DNA from: CAIXLI01 sp964587125
Lineage (GTDB): Bacteria > Pseudomonadota > Alphaproteobacteria > UBA9219
Direction: 5' to 3'
Length of the DNA: 29,156 nt
NCBI GenBank assembly: GCA_964587125.1
Contig: CAZPKC010000023.1
Span: 1-29,156 of the forward strand
The notes beneath the pieces are model-generated. The model searched no databases and had not been told where the DNA came from. It saw nothing but the letters and a program-made list of their open reading frames with translations. Positions 24,274-29,156 of this stretch are shown here, piece after piece. A program made the position numbers and the translations under genes. Position 1 is the stretch's first letter, and each line of letters opens with the position of its first letter.

Positions 24274-24792
24274 ATGGAATCTTCCAATCCTCCTTCTTTC
24301 TATCATTTCGAAGAGCCGCCGCATGTGATGATCGTCGAAACGCATTTCTACCCCGACGTTGCCGAGTTGCAGCTCCGGGGCGCAAAGGCGGTTCTCGACC
24401 GTGTGAACGCGTCCTATGAAATCGTCACGGTTCCGGGAGCCTTCGAGATTCCCGCGGCGATTTCCTTTGCCATCCGGGCGCTGGATTTCGATCCCGTGCG
24501 CCGCCGTAACGAAGGTTTTATCGCGCTCGGCTGCATCATGAAAGGGCATACGAACCATAATGAAATTATAGCCTTTGAAAGCGCGCGCAGCCTTCAAGAC
24601 CTTGCCGTGCGCCACGCGATAGCCATCGGCAACGGCATTTTGACCTGCGAAACAAAAGAACAGGCGATCGAAAGAGCGGATCCCGCCCGCCTGAACCGAG
24701 GCGGCGCGGCGGCCGAAGCCTGCCTTCGCATGATCGAGTTAAAACATAGGTTTCGCCTGTCGCCCAAACGGCGCTGGGTTGCAAAGAAGTAA
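24274..24792 (+). CDS. ribH: 6,7-dimethyl-8-ribityllumazine synthase
   Basis: Condenses the RibB product with the ribitylaminopyrimidine to give lumazine, the penultimate riboflavin step; family members form pentamers or 60-mers. It is 172 residues. The ATG at 24274 is chosen over upstream in-frame starts because AAGGA lies 8 nt upstream and the longer reading would run through ribB. Motifs: ETHFYPDVAELQLRGAK, VPGAFEIPAAISFA, GFIALGCIMKGHTNHNEII, GNGILTCETKEQAIERAD and GGAAAEACLRM. The usual G-(E/A)-T-x-H loop reads GHTNHNE, keeping the active-site His. The C-terminus is unusually basic (SPKRRWVAKK). nusB follows after 14 nt. Confidence 0.95.
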   Translation: MESSNPPSFYHFEEPPHVMIVETHFYPDVAELQLRGAKAVLDRVNASYEIVTVPGAFEIPAAISFAIRALDFDPVRRRNEGFIALGCIMKGHTNHNEIIAFESARSLQDLAVRHAIAIGNGILTCETKEQAIERADPARLNRGGAAAEACLRMIELKHRFRLSPKRRWVAKK

Positions 24793-24806
24793 ATTTATAG
24801 ATTTTT

Positions 24807-25271
24807 ATGGAAAAAAAGACCAAGAAAAAACCTGACAATATCATGCGCCGCCTCGCGCGTTTGGCCGCCGTGCAGGGGCTTTATCAAATCGCACTATCGT
24901 CCGAATCGGCGGAAACGTTGATCCGCCGCTTCCTCGACGATCCCGCGGTTCTTCTGCAGGAAGAACGGACGGTTATCGCCGTGGACGGAGAATTGTTCGG
25001 CGTCATCGTCTCCGGCGCCATCAAGCATCAGGCCGAGTTGGACGTTATGATTTCCGGCGCTCTCGACGCGCGTTTCTCGGTCGATCGTTTAGAACTACTT
25101 TTAAAGGCCATTCTGCGTGCCGGAGCCTTCGAACTCCTTTATTGTCCCGAGTGTCCGGAAGGCGTCATCGTCAACGATTATATCGATGTTGCGCATGGAT
25201 TTTTCGACGCCAAGGAACCGGGCCTTATCAACGCCGTACTCGACAAACTGGCGAAGAAACTGCGTTCCTAA
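24807..25271 (+). CDS. nusB: Transcription antitermination factor NusB
   Basis: Cytoplasmic RNA-binding protein that, with NusE (S10), binds boxA in rRNA transcripts. The 154-residue length is typical. Helical NusB features: RRLARLAAVQGLYQIALS near the start (the conserved A-x-Q-x-L-Y), LFGVIVSGAIKHQAELD, and LLKAILRAGAFELLYCPECP with VIVNDYIDVAHGFFDAKEPGLINAVLDKLAK (conserved region about residues 95-150). The N-terminus has an extra basic stretch. The order ribB-ribH-nusB is a well-known proteobacterial operon. Confidence 0.95.
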   Translation: MEKKTKKKPDNIMRRLARLAAVQGLYQIALSSESAETLIRRFLDDPAVLLQEERTVIAVDGELFGVIVSGAIKHQAELDVMISGALDARFSVDRLELLLKAILRAGAFELLYCPECPEGVIVNDYIDVAHGFFDAKEPGLINAVLDKLAKKLRS

Positions 25272-25364
25272 ACCGCGCTTGAAAAGCGTTGTTTAGATAT
25301 CCGGCGCATTTGCCGTATTCTGGCATTAACGTCTCGTCAAATATTGAGGTTTAGATTCTTTTGC

Positions 25365-25901
25365 ATGAAAAAACCGCCGCTTTTTTTCCTTCTCTTCGGT
25401 TTTCTGGCTCTCGGCGCGCTGCAGGGGGGGACCGCTTCCCGCGCCTTGGCCGATGACGAAACTCCCGCCAAACAAAGCGACGCCGGAAAAGACGACGCGG
25501 ATAAAAAGGGCGACGCCGACAAGAAGGACGAAAAAAAGAAGAAAAAAGAAACGGACATAACGGGCGGGCGCTTTACCGGAGACCCGATTTATGTCCACAT
25601 AGCGCCGATGATCTTGCCGATTATCAACGATGACGGGGTCGAACAGCTTGTCACGCTTATTCTCTCCGTTCACGTTAAAGACCTCGACTCCGCCAACGCC
25701 TTGCATACGAATATGCCGCGCGCGGTTGATTCTTTATTGCGCCATCTTTACGGCGGATTGGACGAAGGATCCCTGCGCAACGGAAAGCTGGTCAACGTCA
25801 ATAAAGTCAAGAAGAACGCGATCCTGGCCATCGGCGAAATCATAGGCGATGAAAACGTCGTCGATGTCTTGGTGGAAGGCGTCGCGCAAAGAATGCTGTA
25901 A
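25365..25901 (+). CDS. Secreted or membrane-anchored FliL-like protein
   Basis: A 178-residue protein. MKKPPLFFLLFGFLALGAL starts a signal peptide or anchor, followed by a Lys/Asp-rich linker (about residues 38-62). The remaining 115 residues resemble FliL: YVHIAPMILPIINDDGVEQL, a beta strand LVTLILSVHVKD, then MPRAVDSLLRHLYG and a C-terminal helix VDVLVEGVAQRML. FliL proteins are inner-membrane partners of flagellar stators; many Alphaproteobacteria also have a FliL-like protein away from flagellar genes, and no flagellar gene is seen here. The ATG at 25365 is preferred over an in-frame TTG at 25344. It lies 93 nt after nusB on the same strand. A flagellar role is not supported by context. 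Confidence 0.65.
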   Translation: MKKPPLFFLLFGFLALGALQGGTASRALADDETPAKQSDAGKDDADKKGDADKKDEKKKKKETDITGGRFTGDPIYVHIAPMILPIINDDGVEQLVTLILSVHVKDLDSANALHTNMPRAVDSLLRHLYGGLDEGSLRNGKLVNVNKVKKNAILAIGEIIGDENVVDVLVEGVAQRML

Positions 25902-25902
25902 C

Positions 25903-26595
25903 TTATTCTATATTCCAGTTTTGGATCGCGATACCGGATGAAACGTCCTCGGCGGGAACGCGGACGATTATCAAGGTGACGGTCGCGCGTTGTTTTCTCA
26001 TGGCGTTGTTGTTCGTGGCATAGGTCATAATAACCGGCATCTGCACGGTCCATTGATAAATATTATCGGAATTGACGCCCTGATTGACGACGACCGGCGT
26101 ATTGGACGGAACCGTCGTCAACACCAGCTGGCTTTGCCTAAAGGTCTGCGCGATCTTCAGGCGGTTGAAGGCGTCTATGTAGGTTTCCCATCCCCTCGAG
26201 GTGAACCTGATTCTCTGCTTGGGCAACCTGACGGCAATATCGCCGAAGCCCATCGTCATAACTTCGGTGATGCTGGTGGTGGCCCATGAAAGTACGGCGC
26301 GGTTTGTCATGTTCGGCATCGTGAGGCCGACGAGCCGCAAAACCTTCCTTTGAGGGGTTATCGCGTAGTAAAGGGGGGCCGGTTTGGTAAAAGGCAAAAG
26401 AATCGTCAGAAGCGTCCCTAAAACGGCAATCGTCCACGTTTGGAAAATGACGCGCTTTTTAAGTCTTCCGAACGCGCTTATCGCACCTAAAATCGCGCGG
26501 TCTTCTGAAGAGACGGGTTTTTTCTGCGGCGCGGGGGGCAGCGCGGATTGCGCCTTCGAAGGCGCATGTGTGCTCAAAGGCTGAGCGTTGGTCAT
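25903..26595 (-). CDS. DotI/IcmL-family inner-membrane protein (second paralogue)
   Basis: A 230-residue protein with a Pro/Ala-rich cytoplasmic N-terminus (residues 1-30), one membrane helix at about 50-70 and a periplasmic VirB8-like domain. It shares with its upstream neighbour the pattern YYAITPQRKVLRLVGL, VLSWATTSITEVM, IRFTSRGWETYIDAFNRLK and IYQWTVQMPVIMTY. DotI/IcmL proteins belong to the inner-membrane part of type IVB secretion and IncI conjugation systems. The ATG at 26595 overlaps the upstream stop as ATGA, so it is translationally coupled and its true start is well defined. In Legionella a DotI paralogue, DotJ, forms a complex with DotI, but DotJ is short, whereas this one is full length. 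Confidence 0.82.
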   Translation of the reverse strand: MTNAQPLSTHAPSKAQSALPPAPQKKPVSSEDRAILGAISAFGRLKKRVIFQTWTIAVLGTLLTILLPFTKPAPLYYAITPQRKVLRLVGLTMPNMTNRAVLSWATTSITEVMTMGFGDIAVRLPKQRIRFTSRGWETYIDAFNRLKIAQTFRQSQLVLTTVPSNTPVVVNQGVNSDNIYQWTVQMPVIMTYATNNNAMRKQRATVTLIIVRVPAEDVSSGIAIQNWNIE

Positions 26596-27233
26596 TTTCT
26601 GCTGTCCGAATTCATCGGAACCCATTGTTCGATGCTGATGCCGTCGGGATTCTGCAACGTCGAAACGCGAACAATCTGCAAACGCAGCGTGGTGTTGATG
26701 GGTTGCGGCGGCAAATTTCCGTCGAATTTGATCGTCACAGGAAATTCCACGATCCACGTATAAACGCCGTTGCGTTCGAAATTGCTTTGGATTTCGGGGG
26801 CGCCATTGATATCCATCGTCACCACGAGCTTCCGCGTCTGAATGGCGTCGATGAAGTTGGCTTCCTTGAGCGCTTTATTGAAACTGTCCCATCCGGTCGA
26901 GGTAAAATTGGAAGATATCTGTTGCAGCCGTTCGCGGTAATCGTGATAGCCGAAACGCATGACGTTTTGCGCGGTCGCGGCGGCCCACGCGGTCACCTGA
27001 GCCGGAGACAAATAAGGTTCGCTCAAAGGAACGATATTGATGATGCGTCCGTCCGACGTCGTCGCAAAATAAACGGGGCGCGTCTTCATCGTCAAAGAAA
27101 GCCCGACAATCGACGCGACAAGCAGCCCGATCACGACGATCTGGATCAGGCTGATGCGCAAGAGCAGCCGGTACCCGTCGCGATAAAAAGCGTTGCGGTT
27201 AAGGATCGTGGCGATAGCGTCTTTGACAGGCAT
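26592..27233 (-). CDS. dotI: DotI/IcmL-family type IVB secretion protein
   Basis: A 213-residue inner-membrane protein closely resembling DotI (IcmL, TraM of IncI plasmids). LNRNAFYRDGYRLLLR lies before a single membrane helix at about 24-46, then PVYFATTSDGRIINIVPLSE, a domain start typical of the family, NFTSTGWDSFNKALKEAN near residue 110-128, and a C-terminal immunoglobulin-free beta region VYTWIVEFPVTI. The periplasmic domain has a VirB8 fold in known structures. GAGGGA 4 nt before the ATG at 27233 is a good ribosome binding site. It is 9 nt after a GcrA-like gene and overlaps the next DotI-like gene. Other dot/icm or tra genes are not in the window, so this is part of a scattered system or a remnant. 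Confidence 0.88.
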   Translation of the reverse strand: MPVKDAIATILNRNAFYRDGYRLLLRISLIQIVVIGLLVASIVGLSLTMKTRPVYFATTSDGRIINIVPLSEPYLSPAQVTAWAAATAQNVMRFGYHDYRERLQQISSNFTSTGWDSFNKALKEANFIDAIQTRKLVVTMDINGAPEIQSNFERNGVYTWIVEFPVTIKFDGNLPPQPINTTLRLQIVRVSTLQNPDGISIEQWVPMNSDSRK

Positions 27234-27242
27234 GGCGTCCCT

Positions 27243-27722
27243 CTAAACAGGAAGGTTGATATCGGACAAGGACATGGCGACTCCGTATTCCGCCGAGCTT
27301 TTGCACGCCGAGCAAATCCGGTTGTGGCGGCCCTGCGACGGGAAGGGATGCAGGCACATAAGGCAGATGCGCGTAGAGGTTCCGGCGGGCGCGTTTTCGC
27401 CTTCCTGCGCCTTGTTCGAGGCGGGGCGCGGCGAAGTCCTGCGGATTTCCCCCTCTTGCGGCGGGCGGCGGCTGCCGGGTTTGCGTCCGGGCGCGGAGCG
27501 CCGGGGCAACCCGAGCCGAGCCGCGCGCGTCATGATCGCGGCGACGGAGCGTTTTAAAATAGAGCCGATTTCCTGCGGCGTTTTTCCTTGCGCCCACAAA
27601 TCGCGCAAAAGAATGTCCTGATCCTGCCACGTCGGCCCTGTCAAAACGGGAGCGCCCACGGACACGCCGATCTCGTTTTCCAAAGCCGGATCTTGGGGCG
27701 GTGTTCTATCGTCGTCGCTCAC
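27243..27722 (-). CDS. GcrA-like DNA-binding protein with C-terminal zinc ribbon
   Basis: A 159-residue protein starting at GTG 27722, with AGGAG about 8 nt upstream. Residues about 31-75 (TWQDQDILLRDLWAQGKTP, then EIGSILKRSVAAIMTRAARLGLPRR) match the helix-turn-helix of GcrA, a cell-cycle regulator that recruits sigma70 polymerase at methylated promoters in Caulobacter. A basic, Pro-rich linker follows. The C-terminus has C120-x2-C123 and C137-x2-C140, a zinc-ribbon or zinc-knuckle pattern (ICLMCLHPFPSQGRHNRICSAC quoted as pairs CLMC and CSAC). The first helix region differs from canonical GcrA, which starts at the N-terminus with W-T-D/E. It is 9 nt upstream of dotI and so probably regulates, or is made with, the secretion proteins. 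The role is inferred. Confidence 0.7.
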   Translation of the reverse strand: MSDDDRTPPQDPALENEIGVSVGAPVLTGPTWQDQDILLRDLWAQGKTPQEIGSILKRSVAAIMTRAARLGLPRRSAPGRKPGSRRPPQEGEIRRTSPRPASNKAQEGENAPAGTSTRICLMCLHPFPSQGRHNRICSACKSSAEYGVAMSLSDINLPV

Positions 27723-27771
27723 GGAAAAAACTCCTGAAACTAAAGAAGAAAGTAATTCGGATTAGGCTTAC

Positions 27772-27777
27772 ATTATA
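27772..27777 (-). promoter_or_regulatory. Candidate -10 box for the GcrA-like/dotI operon
   Basis: A perfect TATAAT on the minus strand about 50 bp upstream of the GTG at 27722. A GCTTTA lies 16 nt further upstream as a poor -35. It is in the AT-rich 293-bp divergent gap (27723-28015) between this operon and the CobS-like gene; I see no B12 riboswitch in that gap. Confidence 0.4.
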
Positions 27778-28015
27778 AATACTCATAATACGTTAAAGCA
27801 GCGCTTTTGGGCTTTTCGAGTTAACTTTTCGTAAATATAAAAGCGGTCGTCAATGCCTCGTTCAGAAAAGCCGGATACAAAGCCCCCGCCAAGGATTTCG
27901 CGCGAGGGAAAGAGAACGGCGGTCGGGACAAAGCCTAACCCACTCATCTTCAACATAAATCCGCCTCATTTTCTGCCTATATAAAATTCCCGTTGAAGTT
28001 TATAACCCCCTTATC

Positions 28016-28813
28016 ATGAGCGAATCGCCCGAAAAACCAGTTCTGACTATCAAGCCTCCCTCGCCGGAAAACATTTGGGCGGAAATTTCGGTCGCCGTCA
28101 ATTATCTGACGCGTTTTAGTCTGCCTTTTAAAGACGAATTGCGTTCCGGATTGATCCGCCGGTCGATGGTTTGGTTTCCGATCATCGGGGCGTTGATCGG
28201 ATTTATCGGCGCGGGCGCCGATTGGCTGACGACCGAGATGCGGATGCCCGGCATTATCACGGCGATTTCCGCCGTCGTCGCGATGCTTTTTTTCACGCGC
28301 GCGCTGCATGAAGAGGAATTCGCCAATCTGGTCGATGCTTACGGAAAAAGCCTCGAGAGAACCGACCGCGTCGGCTGGCTGAAAGACGAACGCTCGGTGC
28401 GCTACGGCACGCTTGGCATTATCCTCGTCATTATTTTGAAAATCGCGGCGATTGCGGATCTTGCCGACAACATGCTCGTTTTCCAGACGTTGATCGTCGC
28501 GGAAAGCTGGTCGCGCGTGTTGATGGTCGTAGCTGCTGCGTGGCTGCGCCCGATCGACGGAGACCCCGTCGCGGATCATTTCCAGCAGCCTCCGGCGCTT
28601 CGCGTCGTCCTGGCGCTCTGCATCGGCATCGTAATTTCTTATATCGCGCTCGGCGAAGACACCGCGACCGTTTTGACGGCGGGAACGATTGCGGGACTTA
28701 TCGTCGCGCTCATCGGCGCCAACCACCTGCGCGGCTATAGCGGAGCTTTGCTCGGAACGTTGCAGCAAGTCGTCGAAATCACGATTTTAGGGATTGTGTT
28801 GGCGATACAGTAA
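28016..28813 (+). CDS. CobS-like adenosylcobinamide-GDP ribazoletransferase, altered signature
   Basis: A 265-residue polytopic membrane protein (about six hydrophobic segments) with the overall plan of CobS, which joins alpha-ribazole to adenosylcobinamide-GDP in B12 synthesis. Visible correspondences are AVNYLTRFSLP near the start, WFPIIGALIGFIGAGADWL, and a GYSGALLGTLQQVVEI C-terminal block. The diagnostic acidic motifs are altered. H-x-D-G-x-x-D-x-x-D-G reads HEEEFANLVDA near residue 97-107. The D-S-R-x-G block reads KDERSVRYG. G-G-x-T-G-D-x-L-G reads RGYSGALLG, which lacks the Asp. No other cobalamin gene is in the window. It may be a very divergent CobS, an inactive paralogue, or a related transferase with another substrate. 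Confidence 0.7.
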   Translation: MSESPEKPVLTIKPPSPENIWAEISVAVNYLTRFSLPFKDELRSGLIRRSMVWFPIIGALIGFIGAGADWLTTEMRMPGIITAISAVVAMLFFTRALHEEEFANLVDAYGKSLERTDRVGWLKDERSVRYGTLGIILVIILKIAAIADLADNMLVFQTLIVAESWSRVLMVVAAAWLRPIDGDPVADHFQQPPALRVVLALCIGIVISYIALGEDTATVLTAGTIAGLIVALIGANHLRGYSGALLGTLQQVVEITILGIVLAIQ

Positions 28814-28903
28814 ACTTCGGATTATGTCACGTGTTTACTATCCGGGCTACATTCCGAAGAAAATAAACATAGGTTCTGAATGCTCAATTCAGTGGTTGTT
28901 TTT

Positions 28904-29116
28904 CTACACCACATAGCAGGCAGGCTTTATATAAATTCCATAAGCGGCGCATCCAACACCAGCCATAAAAAATATGATTCCCAACACTACGCTCACATAA
29001 GCCCACTGATGATAATTTTGTGCTGTTTTCCAGGTTTTTTCTTGAGCCCCCTTGTTTGCGTCCGGAATCCCTGCATTTCCGTATTCTAATTGCGTTAAAT
29101 AAGCACTACTGTCCGG
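28904..29116 (-). pseudogene. 3' part of a small membrane protein, apparently interrupted
   Basis: A 70-codon open frame ending in TAG at 28906-28904. It contains a polar stretch (YLTQLEYGNAGIPDANKGAQ, then EKTWKTAQNYHQW) and one membrane helix (AYVSVVLGIIFFMAGVGCAA). The frame has no ATG before the membrane helix and is closed upstream by a TAA at 29119-29117, so the natural start is missing. The coding character on this strand is better than that of the 69-codon frame on the plus strand over the same DNA. A break near 29110 by an inserted element would explain it. I recognise no family. Confidence 0.45.
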
Positions 29117-29156
29117 TTAAGCGCGAAGTTTAGTCCGAAAAGGTATTTTGTCGCAA
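29109..29156. mobile_element. Possible end of an insertion sequence
   Basis: From about 29109 the sequence CTGTCCGGTTAAGCGCGAAG begins, reminiscent from memory of terminal inverted repeats of some IS elements, and it coincides with the point where the membrane-protein frame at 28904-29116 is cut. No transposase is visible in the 48 bases that remain and the other end is outside the window, so this is tentative. Confidence 0.25.

Noticed and set aside
26568..27557. 329-codon plus-strand frame across the DotI and GcrA-like genes
   Set aside because: Arg-rich shadow of three well-supported minus-strand genes.
27723..28015. Cobalamin riboswitch before the CobS-like gene
   Set aside because: No B12-box-like core is visible in this AT-rich gap.
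27977..28768. 263-codon minus-strand frame opposite the CobS-like gene
   Set aside because: Polar, low-complexity product antisense to a membrane protein gene; no motif.
28880..29089. 69-codon plus-strand frame near the window end
   Set aside because: The minus-strand frame over the same DNA has a far better membrane-protein pattern.

Overview
The window reads as a chromosomal segment of an alphaproteobacterium. Supporting signs are a GcrA-like regulator, a two-gene PHA-synthase-type locus, a ribB-ribH-nusB operon, and core genes resembling those of Rhodospirillales- or Micavibrio-like lineages. The lineage is an inference from gene content. Coding density is high, genes lie on both strands, and G+C is moderate except for an AT-richer patch near 19.3-21.4 kb. 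I see no tRNA, rRNA or CRISPR array.

Layout. 1-533 (-): 5' part of leuS. 631-2520 (+): TPR protein with a C-terminal glycosyltransferase-like domain. 2517-3059 (-): unknown helical protein. 3147-8192 (-): a peptidoglycan/division block transcribed murE, mraY, murD, ftsW. The place normally held by murF contains only a 10-codon reading frame, and MurD looks atypical for this group. 8318-9792: rsmE and a TrmN6-like methylase, convergent and overlapping. 9845-10132: small secreted Cys protein. 10133-10683: a long non-coding stretch with a palindromic repeat and hairpins. 10684-13437 (+): a three-gene operon of an atypical Nramp-family transporter, a one-TM small protein, and a soluble PRC-barrel/MgtE_N/CBS protein. 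13611-16004 (+): ftsK. 16127-17269 (-): small Cys-rich secreted protein and an AsmA-like protein. 17424-17864 (+): hotdog thioesterase. 17872-19315 (-): a PhaC-like synthase/hydrolase overlapping a PhaE-like coiled-coil partner by 212 nt in another frame. 19551-21224 (+): two orphan genes in the AT-richer patch. 21429-21983 (-): periplasmic PEBP/YbhB protein. 22168-25901 (+): argH, ribB, ribH, nusB and a FliL-like protein. 25903-27722 (-): a GcrA-like/zinc-ribbon protein followed by two tandem DotI/IcmL paralogues. 28016-28813 (+): a CobS-like protein with altered signature residues. 28904-29116 (-): the 3' part of a membrane protein that appears interrupted.

How genes work together. murE, mraY, murD and ftsW act in successive steps of peptidoglycan precursor synthesis and septal polymerisation, and ftsK serves division and chromosome segregation. 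The Nramp-like pore and its MgtE-type cytosolic partner look like a split, regulated divalent-metal transporter, possibly for Mg2+. The DotI pair suggests type IVB secretion or conjugation machinery whose other parts lie outside the window. The strongest candidates for something undescribed are the Nramp/PRC-MgtE_N-CBS module, the GcrA-like-DotI-DotI operon, the dual-coding PHA locus, the apparent murF deletion scar and the altered CobS.
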